A DNA stretch of 64,000 nucleotides from contig NZ_NETK01000001.1 in assembly GCF_002343915.1 (NCBI RefSeq), forward strand, positions 310,001 through 374,000, written 5' to 3'. This stretch comes from Nannocystis exedens (GTDB lineage: Bacteria; Myxococcota_A; Polyangia; Nannocystales; Nannocystaceae). Positions 33,776-42,675 of this stretch are shown here, one piece after another. The translations under genes were made by a program, and so were the position numbers. Positions within the stretch are counted from its first letter, which is position 1. Every line of letters starts with the position of its first letter. Below the pieces are notes generated by a model that was not told where the DNA came from, did not search any database, and worked only from the letters and a program-made list of their open reading frames with translations.

Positions 33776-34372
33776 TCACACACACAGGTTGTTCTCGCAG
33801 CTCATCAGGTCCATGCAGTCCTTGGCGAACTCGCACGGGTCGAACTCGCTGCCGTCGTAGCACTTGCCGTACACGCAGTGCTTCGAGCCCTCGGCGCAGT
33901 CGGTGTCGGTCTTGCACGGGTCGCCCTCGCTGCCGTCGTAGCAGACCATCATGATGCAGCGCGGCGCCGCGGCGCTGCACTCCTCGTGGAACTCGCACGG
34001 GTCGCCCTCGGTGCCGTCGCGGCACTCGCCGAACACGCAGAATTGCGCGGTGTCGGGGCAGTCCTCGTTGAACTGGCACATCTGCCCCTCGCTGTCCGCG
34101 GGCGGGGCGCCGGTCGTCTCGCCGGTGGTCGTCGCCGGCCCGGTCGTGCCCGCGTCGCCGGTCGTCGTCGACGTCGTCGGCGCCGTGCCCGTGGTCCCCG
34201 GGCCCGTGGTCGTGGACGTGGTCGTGCCGGTCGTCGTGCCGGTCGTCTCCATGACCGGCACCATCGGTCCGGGCTCGGTGTCGCCGTCGCTGGCGGCCAC
34301 ACCTTGCTTCTCCTTCTCACCGCAGGACGCCGTGAGCGCCACGGCGAGGTACAGGACGACGTTGGGACGCAT
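33776..34372 (-). CDS. Cys-rich lipoprotein with Thr-rich linker
   Basis: 198 residues from the ATG at 34372. Signal MRPNVVLYLAVALTASCGE has a lipobox TASC. It is followed by a ~60-residue Thr/Gly/Pro linker (TTGTTTGTTTS repeats). The C-terminal ~105 residues hold three copies of a six-Cys-type module, each like CQFNEDCPDTAQFCVFGECR followed by DGTEGDPCEF. These look like disulfide-stabilised mini-domains seen in many predicted myxobacterial surface proteins. No enzymatic motif. It lies 390 bp downstream of the MoxR-vWA operon on the same strand but is separated by unassigned DNA. Confidence 0.82.
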   Translation of the reverse strand: MRPNVVLYLAVALTASCGEKEKQGVAASDGDTEPGPMVPVMETTGTTTGTTTSTTTGPGTTGTAPTTSTTTGDAGTTGPATTTGETTGAPPADSEGQMCQFNEDCPDTAQFCVFGECRDGTEGDPCEFHEECSAAAPRCIMMVCYDGSEGDPCKTDTDCAEGSKHCVYGKCYDGSEFDPCEFAKDCMDLMSCENNLCV

Positions 34373-34761
34373 GATCTCTCGGAAAGATGGCGACGGTCGG
34401 GCGAGCGGCACCTCAAAATCCATTGATGTGACTCGAACGACGTTCGCCCGGCCGGCCCCGCGGCGAGGCCATCGGCGCGTGATTTCGGGAAAAATCGGCC
34501 GGGCCCGCGAGCGGCGGCGCGCCGTGATCGCGGCCACCGACGCTGCCCACATTCCTCGCGAATGCGTGAACCCGCCGCCGGCGCAGGCCCGCAGCGGGCG
34601 ACCCCATTTCCCGCGCGCACCGGCGCGCGCCGGCCCGTCCGACGAGCGCGCGACGTCGTCGACTCGCAGGTGCTCCGGCACGGCTCGCGGGGATCGCCGC
34701 TGCAGTCGCGGCGGCGCGCGAGGCGACCGCGGTCCTCACTCGCCCGACAGCCGCCGCTCGC
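34373..34761. other. Intergenic region downstream of the MoxR-vWA operon
   Basis: 389 bp with no recognised gene. It should contain the lipoprotein promoter near 34390-34430. No strong hairpin with T-run terminates the upstream operon. Confidence 0.4.
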
Positions 34762-36594
34762 TCAGCGCAGCCGGTGCTCGAGCCGCTGGGCCGTGTCCTC
34801 GAGGACAGCCCGGTGCTCGGCCGGCACGAACTCGATCTGGCGGCGCAGGTACGGCAGGAGCTCCGAGTTGGGCAGCTCGCTGATCGCCGTGCTGGCGACC
34901 TTGACGAACGGCTGCTCGCCCTCGCGGAGGCGGTCGCACAGGAAGTCGAGCGCCTCGACGCTGCCGATCTTGCCGATGGCCGTCAGCGCGGCCTTGCGGG
35001 CCGCCTCCGGGTCGGGCAGGTCGCGGGCCTCGAAGATCCGGCGCAGCGGCTCGAACGCGTGGGGGAACACCAGCCGCTCGACCGAGGCCGCCGCGGCCTT
35101 GCGGACCGGCGCGCTCGGGTCGCGCAGCGCCTGCGACACCAGGCCGAAGCTGCGCTTGAAGCGGAGCGCGCCCATCGCCGCGGCCACCGACTCGCGCAGC
35201 GACGCGTCGCCGTGGCGGTACATCGCCTCGAGGCCGGCGATCACCGGGTAGGCGCGGACCGTCGCCAGGCTCTTGACGATCTCGAGCGGCGGCACCGCCT
35301 GGCCGCGGCGCTCGAGCTCGAGCACCAGCAGCAGCGCGTGGCGGCGCACGTAGTCGGGGAAGCGGCGGTCGGCCATCACCCCGGCGGCGACCAGCGCCGG
35401 ATCGCCGCCGAGCTCCCACTCGGCCAGGTCGACGTACCAGACCTCCTCGTAGTCGGGCAGCTGGCGCAGGAACTCGGGCACCGGCATCGGCCGTGGCGCG
35501 TCCTGCGGCTGGTCGCCGAGGCGACGGATCAGCCGCAGCGCCCGCTCGCGGTTCTTGGCCGGCAGGTCGAGCGTGGTGATCTTGCGGTAGGCCTCGGCGA
35601 CCTGGCGGAACGCCCGCACCGACGCGAACGCCTCGGCCGCGGCCAGGCACGCGTTCTCGATGATCTGCGGCGGGTGGCCGGCCGCCAGCGCCTCGGTCGC
35701 CGCCTTGATCCACGCCTCGGCGCTGCGCCAGCGCAGGTCGTCGGCGTAGGGCAGCCCCGAGCGGGTGCAGTAGTCGGCCGCCTCGCGCAGGATCGACGCC
35801 ACCGCGTGGAACTCGCCGGCCTCGCGGGCCATGGCGATGAACGTCTCGTACAGGCGCAGCGCGTCGAGCTTGAGCCCGTCGTCGCGGAGGATCCGGACGC
35901 TGTTGAGGTAGCCCTCGGCGACGTTCTCGAACGCCCGCGTCTCCGAGCCGAGGCGGGCGATCAGCTGGTAGCAGTCGAACGCGCGCTCGCGCAGGCCCTC
36001 GCTCTCGAACGCGTCGGCGACCTCCTCGACGCTCGTCGTCGCGTCGGCGATCGCTTGCCGGGCGCGCTCGTGGCCGAGGCGGCGCAGGCACAGCGCGTAG
36101 TTGATCTTCATCAGCGCGCGCTCGTAGTCGCGGTCGACCAGCGCGTCGCCGGCGAGCATGCGGGCCCACAGCTGCGACGCGGCCGCGTCGTCGCCGGCGC
36201 GCTCGAGCGCGATCGCCCGGTGCACCGGCATCCCGCCGAGCTCGAACCACGAGGCCGCCGGGCGGTGCTGGCCCGCGCGCGACAGATAGATCGCGTACAG
36301 CCGCACCGTGCGGATCGCGTCGGCGTCGCCGGCCTGGGCCCGCTGCGCGTACAGCCGCATGATGTCGGGCCCCGGCATCTCGCGCGCGCCGAGGTACGAC
36401 AGGCAGGCCATGCCCTCGCCCCAGTTGCCGGTCGCGCGCAGCGAGTCGACGTAGGCGCGCAGCCACTCCTCGTACTCGAAGTCGATGCGGTCGACGACCT
36501 GGACCAGCTGGCGCAGGTAGATCTGGGCGTCGGCGTGGCGGCCGGCCCGCAGCGCCCCCTCGGCGCGGATCCACAGCACGTTGGTGTCGATCAC
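34762..36594 (-). CDS. TPR/HEAT-repeat protein of the MoxR-vWA operon
   Basis: 610 residues, GTG start at 36594 overlapping the TGA of the vWA gene (GTGA). It is all-alpha. The first ~350 residues carry TPR-like helices (VLWIRAEGALRAGRHADAQ, KINYALCLRRLGHERAR, EAADYCTRSGLPYADDL). The C-terminal ~190 residues are HEAT/Armadillo-type repeats (VIAGLEAMYRHGDASLRE, LRDPSAPVRKAAAASV, EAARKAALTAIGKIGS). It is a likely scaffold or adaptor that presents or receives clients of the AAA ATPase. Fifth gene of the operon. No catalytic motif and no membrane segment. Confidence 0.75.
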   Translation of the reverse strand: MIDTNVLWIRAEGALRAGRHADAQIYLRQLVQVVDRIDFEYEEWLRAYVDSLRATGNWGEGMACLSYLGAREMPGPDIMRLYAQRAQAGDADAIRTVRLYAIYLSRAGQHRPAASWFELGGMPVHRAIALERAGDDAAASQLWARMLAGDALVDRDYERALMKINYALCLRRLGHERARQAIADATTSVEEVADAFESEGLRERAFDCYQLIARLGSETRAFENVAEGYLNSVRILRDDGLKLDALRLYETFIAMAREAGEFHAVASILREAADYCTRSGLPYADDLRWRSAEAWIKAATEALAAGHPPQIIENACLAAAEAFASVRAFRQVAEAYRKITTLDLPAKNRERALRLIRRLGDQPQDAPRPMPVPEFLRQLPDYEEVWYVDLAEWELGGDPALVAAGVMADRRFPDYVRRHALLLVLELERRGQAVPPLEIVKSLATVRAYPVIAGLEAMYRHGDASLRESVAAAMGALRFKRSFGLVSQALRDPSAPVRKAAAASVERLVFPHAFEPLRRIFEARDLPDPEAARKAALTAIGKIGSVEALDFLCDRLREGEQPFVKVASTAISELPNSELLPYLRRQIEFVPAEHRAVLEDTAQRLEHRLR

Positions 36595-38192
36595 CGCCGC
36601 CTCCGTCCCTGGCCTTTCAGACCTGTCCCGGCGGACATGGTCTTCGGGCCACCCGTCTTGCGCCGGATCGGCTGGGCCTGGCGCTGGCCGGCCTCGACGT
36701 CGCTGATGATCTGGCGGGCGCGCTGGGCCCTTCGGCCGTGGCTGATCGCCTGGTCGTCGATCACGTGGACGCGGTAGAACAGGTCGAGGTAGCCGAGGTC
36801 GAGCACGCCCGAGCTCGGCAGGATGAACACCCCGTAGATCGGCGCGCGCGCGGCCAGGGCGGCGACGTCGTCGGGCGGCAGCTGGCACTCGCCGTGGGTC
36901 AGCAGGTAGACCAGCACCTTGCCGCCGCCGCCGCCCGAGCGGCGCGGGGCCGACAGCTCGGCGTTGATCTGGCGGATCACGCGGGCGTAGTTGCGGCCGT
37001 GCTCGGCGCGGAACTGCAGCACGTAGGGCACCTCGGCGTGGCCCTGCGCGCCGACCTTGACGCCCTCGTACAGGCGGCTGTCGAAGAAGCGGAGGATCAC
37101 GTGCTCGCCGAGCAGCGCCAGCCGCTTGCACAGCGCCAGCGCCAGCCCGCGGGCGAACACCTCCCGCACCCCGCGCATCGACGCCGAGCCGTCGACCAGC
37201 ACGTAGTGGGTGCGGTGCTCGTTCTCGACCTGCTTCTCGTGGGTGAAGTAGAACAGCTCGTCGTCGATGAACTTCTGCTCGAAGATGTCTTCGTCGTAGG
37301 CGAGCTGCGACAGCTCGAGGTCGTCGACCCCGCCGAAGCGCTCGATCGACGCGTAGCCGTCGATCGAGAACACCTGCTGGCCGGCCTCGCGCTTGACCTC
37401 GAGGATCGACGGCAGCAGCTCCATCGAGAAGTCGATCACGTCGGCCAGGGCCGGGCTGACCATCACGTTGTAGAGGTCGGCCAGGTCGACGCCCGCGGCC
37501 GCCTCGCCGGGCCCGCCGCGGAACAGGCCGAACAGGCGCAGCGCGTCGACGTCGATCTGCTCGACCGCCAGCAGCGGCAAGAGCCGGTGCGTCGTCAGCG
37601 TCTGCAGCCACGCGATCGTCTGCCGCTGGTCGTAGCGGGTGTACGCCGAGCTCGGCTCGACCTTCGCGTAGTGGATCGCGTCGACCGGCAGCTCGATCGG
37701 CCGCAGCACCCGCACGTCGTCGGGCAGCTGCGGGACCACCGGCGCGAACACCCGCGCCAGGACCACGCCGATCATCTGGTCGCGGTGCTTCCAGCCGGCC
37801 TGCGCGCGCACCAGGTCGCTCTCGCCGAGCTCGACGAGCAGCCCGCGCCAGGCCTCGCACAGCTCCGACTCGGCGATGCCCTTGACCACCGGACCCGGGC
37901 CGCCGAGCCCCGTGATGAGGCAGCCGAGGTCGTGCAGCACCACCAGCGGCGCGGCCACGCCGAGGCGCGCGAGGATCCCCTGCCACACCAGCGCGCGCAT
38001 CATCGCCAGCGCGCCGGCGCCGTCGATCTGCGACAGCGCCAGGCTGCCGACCTGGCGCTCGAGCTCGGCCACGTTCGGCGTCACCCGCGGCGCCTGGGCC
38101 GGCGCGCCGGCCGACGGTCGCGTCGACCGCGGCGCCGGGGCCTGAGGCGGGGCGGCGCGCGGCGGGACCGGGGGCTTGCGGACGTCGGCCAT
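36591..38192 (-). CDS. vWA-domain protein partnered with MoxR ATPase
   Basis: 533 residues from the ATG at 38192. A Pro/Ala-rich N-terminal tail (about 1-38) is followed by an uncharacterised helical region (about 40-310) and a von Willebrand factor A domain. Its MIDAS begins YVLVDGSASMRG (Asp334) with ILRFFDSRLYEG and VYLLTHGECQLPP as later strands. The end is basic (KTGGPKTMSAGTGLKGQGRR), and its codons are three units of the 14-bp repeat (36601-36642). MoxR-vWA pairs remodel or activate proteins, the vWA using a metal to bind the target. It lies 16 bp after moxR and is coupled to the TPR/HEAT gene. Confidence 0.85.
   Translation of the reverse strand: MADVRKPPVPPRAAPPQAPAPRSTRPSAGAPAQAPRVTPNVAELERQVGSLALSQIDGAGALAMMRALVWQGILARLGVAAPLVVLHDLGCLITGLGGPGPVVKGIAESELCEAWRGLLVELGESDLVRAQAGWKHRDQMIGVVLARVFAPVVPQLPDDVRVLRPIELPVDAIHYAKVEPSSAYTRYDQRQTIAWLQTLTTHRLLPLLAVEQIDVDALRLFGLFRGGPGEAAAGVDLADLYNVMVSPALADVIDFSMELLPSILEVKREAGQQVFSIDGYASIERFGGVDDLELSQLAYDEDIFEQKFIDDELFYFTHEKQVENEHRTHYVLVDGSASMRGVREVFARGLALALCKRLALLGEHVILRFFDSRLYEGVKVGAQGHAEVPYVLQFRAEHGRNYARVIRQINAELSAPRRSGGGGGKVLVYLLTHGECQLPPDDVAALAARAPIYGVFILPSSGVLDLGYLDLFYRVHVIDDQAISHGRRAQRARQIISDVEAGQRQAQPIRRKTGGPKTMSAGTGLKGQGRRRR
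36601..36642 (-). repeat. 14-bp repeat, three units, inside the 3' end of the vWA gene
   Basis: Read on the minus strand the units are GACCATGTCCGCCG, GGACAGGTCTGAAA and GGCCAGGGACGGAG. They encode the basic C-terminal tail of the vWA protein, a non-conserved position where such an insertion would be tolerated. Confidence 0.65.
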
Positions 38193-38208
38193 AAAAGGCG
38201 GGCCCCTC

Positions 38209-39396
38209 TCACGCGAAGCGGCTCGACGCGAACATCGTCTCGAGCAGCTTGTCGACCTCGCCGACCATGCGCTGGGCCGTGGGGCTGTCCTGCATGCGCA
38301 GCAGCGCCGCCTTGATGTCGCCGAGGTTGCGCAGCTGGCTGAACAGCTGCATGTCCGACAGCACCTGGCTGCCGGTGAGCGTCTCGCGGATCACCCGCAG
38401 CTCCTCGAGCAGGTCCTGCAGGCTCGTCGGCGTCGCGCCGATCCGGCCGTGGTCCGGGTGCGACTCGTACCAGCGATCGAGCACCGGGCCGACGATCTCC
38501 TGGAGAATCTCCTCCTGCTCCGGCGTGTTCCACACGTGGCGGAGGATGAACAGGTCGGCGTCGGTCACGTGGTCGCGGCCGTCGAACAGCGCCGAGCTGG
38601 CGAACAGCTTGAGCAGCTTGACCACGCGGCGGTCGGACAGGCCGATGCCCTCCGAGCGGATCTGGAACACCATGCCCTTGAAGGTGGTGAGGAACTCCTC
38701 GCTCATCTTCACGTGCTGGCCGAACTCTCGCTGCACCGACAGCAGCTCGGCGGCGGTCGCCACCTTGCGGCCGACCTGCTGGTCGGCCATCTGCTGCACC
38801 TCGAGCTGGATGCCCTTCTGCAGCAGGCCGCGGAAGTGATAGCTGTCGAGGTAGTCGCAGCGGACGCGCAGGAGGAAGCGGTCGAAGATGGCCGACAGCG
38901 CCTCGTCGGTCGGCACCTCGTTGCTCGCCGCGAAGAGGCTGATGAGCGGCACCCGCACCGTGTTGGTGCCGTGGGTGAAGCGGCGCGCGTTGACCAGCGT
39001 GAGCAGGCTGTTCAAGATGGCGCTGTTGGCCTTGAAGATCTCGTCGAGGAACACGACCTCGGCCTCGGGCAGCATCTTCTCGATGCGCCGGCGGTACGTG
39101 CCCTGGCGGAACGCCTGGATGTCGACCGGGCCGAAGATCTCGTTCGGCTCGGTGAAGCGGGTCAGCAAATAGTCGAAGAACCTGGCGTCGATCACCTGCG
39201 CGAACGCGCGGACGATCGCGCTCTTGGCGGTGCCGGGCGGACCGACCATCACCATGTGTTCGCCGGCCAGGGCCGAGATGAAGAGGAGGCGGATGATCTC
39301 CTCTTTGCCGAGGAACTGCTGCTCGAGCTGGCGCGCCCCGTCCTGCAGGCGGCGGGCGAGGTCGCTGATCGAGAAGGTGGCCGGGGTGGTGCTCAT
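38209..39396 (-). CDS. MoxR-family AAA+ ATPase (RavA-like)
   Basis: 395 residues from the ATG at 39396. Walker A is GPPGTAKS (residues 52-59), Walker B is VVFLDEIF (about 114-121), sensor 1 lies in LISLFAASNEVP and an Arg finger region in LSAIFDRFLLRV. The segment LTRFTEPNEIFGPVDIQAF is characteristic of the MoxR/RavA clade. A C-terminal extension (about 290-395) is helical. MoxR ATPases act as hexameric chaperones with vWA partners, and here the vWA gene follows by 16 bp. Its ATG lies 2 bp after the upstream stop, so all five genes are probably one transcript. Confidence 0.92.
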   Translation of the reverse strand: MSTTPATFSISDLARRLQDGARQLEQQFLGKEEIIRLLFISALAGEHMVMVGPPGTAKSAIVRAFAQVIDARFFDYLLTRFTEPNEIFGPVDIQAFRQGTYRRRIEKMLPEAEVVFLDEIFKANSAILNSLLTLVNARRFTHGTNTVRVPLISLFAASNEVPTDEALSAIFDRFLLRVRCDYLDSYHFRGLLQKGIQLEVQQMADQQVGRKVATAAELLSVQREFGQHVKMSEEFLTTFKGMVFQIRSEGIGLSDRRVVKLLKLFASSALFDGRDHVTDADLFILRHVWNTPEQEEILQEIVGPVLDRWYESHPDHGRIGATPTSLQDLLEELRVIRETLTGSQVLSDMQLFSQLRNLGDIKAALLRMQDSPTAQRMVGEVDKLLETMFASSRFA

Positions 39397-39398
39397 GG

Positions 39399-40595
39399 CT
39401 ATTTTTCGGCTTTTACGACGCGCGGGACGAGCGTCGCCAGGAGATTTTCGACGACCGAGCGCGGGATGAGCTCGCCGAGGTGATCGATATACTCGATCCA
39501 GCGCCGCTCCACTTGCGCGTCGAAGCCGACGCTCGCGGGCCCGCCGAGCGGCGAGCCCAGCACCTCCCCCAGCGCGGGCAAGAGGAGCGGCAGCGCCAGG
39601 AACATCTGCACCGGCCGGTCGCGGCTGGTGGGCGCGACGCCGAGCCGGGCGCCGAGCTCGAGCACGCGGAGGAAGTGGACGTGGATGAGGGCGGCGACCA
39701 GGGCCGCGACGTCCTCGGGCCCGGCGCTGTCGGCGGGGGCCGGCAGGGCCAGCATCGGCCGGGCGCCGGCGGACTGCGCGCCCGTCGCTCCGGCGGTCGG
39801 CGTCGGCCCGGACAGCGGGCGGCCGGTCAGCGAGAACAGGAGCGAGCCGAGGACCGTGCCGCCGATCTCGATCCAGTGCCGCGACGACGCCCACGCGTGG
39901 CAGACCGCGCGGGCGAACGCGCGGTGGCGCAAAAAGCCCGCGCCCTCGAGCGGGCTGTAGCCCGGCGGGGCCATCAGCGGGCGCAGGAGGCAGGTCACCG
40001 GGCTGGCCCAAAGGACATCTTGTTGCAGCGCCGACACCTCGGGCGCGTGCGCGGTCGACCACCAGTTGATCGTCTCCTCGCGGACCGACAGCGCGCCCGG
40101 CACCGTCCAGCGCAGGCGCCTGCGCGGGATCTCCTGGCCGACGAAGCGCAGCTCGCCCTCGGCGCCGCTCAGGATCTGGTCCCGGCGCGACAGCTCCAGG
40201 AACGCCCCCACCGCCGCGTGGTTGGCCAGCGCCGCCGAGAAGCCTTCGGGCCGGCTGAACAGCAGCCAGTAGCGAGCGGCCGACTCGACGCGCCGCCAGG
40301 TCGCCTGGCGCGCCCACACGCGGCCGCGGTCGGGGTGGTCGAGCACGAGCAGGTTGTAGAGCGCCACCCACAGCGCCAGCTCCTCGGCCCCCGGCTCGTG
40401 CAAGTCGGGCTCGGCCACCAGCTGTTGCGCGCGCTGCAGGCGGAGCGCCGCCACCTCGCTGGCGCGCAGCGTCGCCAGCTCTCCGGCCATCGCCCGGAAG
40501 TCGGCCGGCCGCACCGGTGCGGCCACGTGGACCGTCCCGCCCCCGAGCAGGGGCGCCACGAAGCGCGCGCAGAACTCGCCGAGGTCCCGGGTCAC
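39399..40595 (-). CDS. MoxR-vWA operon protein B (unknown family)
   Basis: 398 residues, GTG start at 40595 overlapping the TGA of the upstream gene (GTGA). It is mostly alpha-helical, with Trp-rich segments (ALWVALYNLLVLDHPDRG, INWWSTAHAPEVSALQQD, HAWASSRHWIEIGGTVLG) and no catalytic or nucleotide-binding motif. It has a mild Pro/Ala linker at about 275-300. I do not recognise the family. Position and coupling suggest a system-specific component, comparable to the X proteins that accompany MoxR-vWA ternary systems. Confidence 0.75.
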   Translation of the reverse strand: MTRDLGEFCARFVAPLLGGGTVHVAAPVRPADFRAMAGELATLRASEVAALRLQRAQQLVAEPDLHEPGAEELALWVALYNLLVLDHPDRGRVWARQATWRRVESAARYWLLFSRPEGFSAALANHAAVGAFLELSRRDQILSGAEGELRFVGQEIPRRRLRWTVPGALSVREETINWWSTAHAPEVSALQQDVLWASPVTCLLRPLMAPPGYSPLEGAGFLRHRAFARAVCHAWASSRHWIEIGGTVLGSLLFSLTGRPLSGPTPTAGATGAQSAGARPMLALPAPADSAGPEDVAALVAALIHVHFLRVLELGARLGVAPTSRDRPVQMFLALPLLLPALGEVLGSPLGGPASVGFDAQVERRWIEYIDHLGELIPRSVVENLLATLVPRVVKAEK

Positions 40596-42199
40596 GACTC
40601 TCGCCCCGGCGGCAGCTCCGGCGTCCCGCTCGCCTCCTCGACCGCCGGCCGCCCCGCGCGCGCCGCCTCGCCGAAGCCCCACAGCGCGAAGCGGCCGAGC
40701 CGCTCGTTGAGCAGCGTCGCCGGCCCCGACGACGGCATCTCCGACGGGCTCGCCTCGATCACCGCCAGCTCGAGCCGGCTCATCATCGCCGCGTCCAGCG
40801 GCGCCAGGTGGTCGGGCCGCAGGCGCAGCGGGCTCTGATCTGTCCCGAGGAACAGGGCGTGGTCGGCCGCCTCGAGCCCGAGCAGCTCGCGCACCAGCTG
40901 CGGGCGCACGTGCGGCCACAGCTCGAACCCGTCGGGCACCAGCACCCCCGGCGCGACCTCGACGATGCGCATCCCCAGCGGGATGATCGCCGCCGCGCCG
41001 ACGCCCGCGGCCAGCCCGGCCGCGCCCCCCAGCGACGACCCGGTCAGCACCAGCATCCCTTGCGGCAGCACCGCCAGCCGGGCCGCCGCCAGCGCCATCG
41101 GCGGGATCAGATAAATCAATCGCCGCAGCAGGCCCGCCTGCTCCCAGCGGATCAGCGCCCCGCGGGGCTCGCGGATCGACGCTGTCGGCCGCAGCCGCAG
41201 CTCGACCTTCAGCGCCTGCACCGCGGTGCCGCGGGCGTCGCCCGGCTCGTGCGCGCGGGCGGCCACGTCGCTGCGCACGAGGTGGGCCCCGTCGATGAAC
41301 TGCGGCGCCCCGTCGAGCCGCTCGACCCGGCCGACGCGGCCGCGGAACAGGTACATCTCGTCGCCCGGCAGGCACGACGACGCCGACGCCAGGTGGATCG
41401 GGTGGCGGTACCCGATCTCGACCGCCGCCCGCTGCGACACCGGCGCCAGCAGCTCGACCCCCGGGATCCCGTGCAGCACGTCGAGCACCTGCCCGCTCGG
41501 CTGGCGCAGCCGCAGCAGCAGGCTGGCCCGGCGCTCGCCGGCCAGCGCCACGCGGACCCCCGCGAGCGGCACCTGGTTGCCCCACAAGTAGCTCAGAATC
41601 CTGTCCGAAAGGCCAGGTGCCACCAGCACCAGGGCGATCTCGTGCAGCCCGCACAGCTGCGGGTCGGAGGCGATGCCCGCGAGCGGCAGCGGGATCTGGC
41701 GCAGCGACAGCCGCTGAATCAGCTCGACCGGGTCGAGGCGGTCGAGGGCGCGGTAGCGCGCCGTGACGTCGTGGTCGACCACCACGACCTCCTCGGGGCT
41801 GGCGGCGGTGGTCGTCCCGCCGGCGAGGTCGTAGCCGAACGGGGCCATGCGGTCGCGGTAGCGGACGAACACCGTGCCGCTGCCGGTGAACAGCTGCCCG
41901 TGGACCGCCAGCGACAGCCGGGCCAGGCGGTCGAGCGCGTAGCTGTCGGCCCCGGCGCAGCGCATCAGCAGCGCATGGCCGCCCCCGTCACGGCGGGCCC
42001 GCTCGATCGTCATCGTCGGGATCAGCTCGTCGAGGCTGCACTCCTCGCTGTACGCCCCGAGGAACGCCACCAGGCGGTCGAGGGACGGGAACGCCACCAG
42101 CGTCTCGCGCCCGCACGCGACCCCGCGGGCGTCCGGCGCCAGACCCTGGAGATGAAAGCGCGTCTGGCCGGCGGCGATCGGCTCGAGCAGGGCGGGCAT
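40592..42199 (-). CDS. MoxR-vWA operon protein A (unknown family)
   Basis: 535 residues from the ATG at 42199 (MPALLEPIAAGQTRFHL); 12 extra codons are possible from 42235. First gene of the operon. It is alpha/beta, with strands such as RGVACGRETLVAFPSLDRLV, VFVRYRDRMAPFGYDL and VRVALAGERRASLLLRLRQ, a Gly-Ala-rich segment (LTGSSLGGAAGLAAGVGAAA), and LVPDGFELWPHVRPQLVREL near residue 440. That last block recalls domains reported with MoxR-vWA systems, but I cannot assign it. There is no signal peptide or nucleotide-binding motif. Its end overlaps protein B. Confidence 0.72.
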   Translation of the reverse strand: MPALLEPIAAGQTRFHLQGLAPDARGVACGRETLVAFPSLDRLVAFLGAYSEECSLDELIPTMTIERARRDGGGHALLMRCAGADSYALDRLARLSLAVHGQLFTGSGTVFVRYRDRMAPFGYDLAGGTTTAASPEEVVVVDHDVTARYRALDRLDPVELIQRLSLRQIPLPLAGIASDPQLCGLHEIALVLVAPGLSDRILSYLWGNQVPLAGVRVALAGERRASLLLRLRQPSGQVLDVLHGIPGVELLAPVSQRAAVEIGYRHPIHLASASSCLPGDEMYLFRGRVGRVERLDGAPQFIDGAHLVRSDVAARAHEPGDARGTAVQALKVELRLRPTASIREPRGALIRWEQAGLLRRLIYLIPPMALAAARLAVLPQGMLVLTGSSLGGAAGLAAGVGAAAIIPLGMRIVEVAPGVLVPDGFELWPHVRPQLVRELLGLEAADHALFLGTDQSPLRLRPDHLAPLDAAMMSRLELAVIEASPSEMPSSGPATLLNERLGRFALWGFGEAARAGRPAVEEASGTPELPPGRES

Positions 42200-42675
42200 C
42201 GGGACCGGGAGTGTAGCCGCTCCCCTGCGGACCATCTACGGCGTCGTTTCGGCCGCCAGCCCCCGCGTGCAGCGGGATCGCGCTCCCCGCCGCGACGGCG
42301 ACGACAGCCGGGACGCGATCGCCACGCCCCTCGCCCGCCGCGCGCAACCCACGACCACGACCCGAGCCGAGCCGGCGTCCGCAGCCCCTCGCGTGACGAC
42401 ACCGGCCTCGCGGGCCGCGATTCCCGCTGCTCACCCGACATCTCTCGCCCGACTCGCATCCCGATCCGCGAAGCCCCGGCTCCCGCGCCGCCGCATCGGG
42501 CGAGCCTGCAGCTCTCGACCTCGACCGATTTCCCTGCGCGCCCCGACGCATCGCCTGCCGCGGTGACGCGCCTCGCCAGCCGACCTCACCGAGCGCTCGC
42601 TTCGCATCGGCGCCTGACGGGCCGCCGGAGCCGTCGCGCGGCGTCCGGGTCCCGGCGTGTTAGCATCGGCGTTGC
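42200..42675. other. Divergent intergenic region (MoxR-vWA operon / FHA gene)
   Basis: About 475 bp of Arg/Ser-biased GC-rich sequence. It must hold promoters for both directions. No gene, operator or repeat of the 14-bp family was found in it. Confidence 0.4.
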
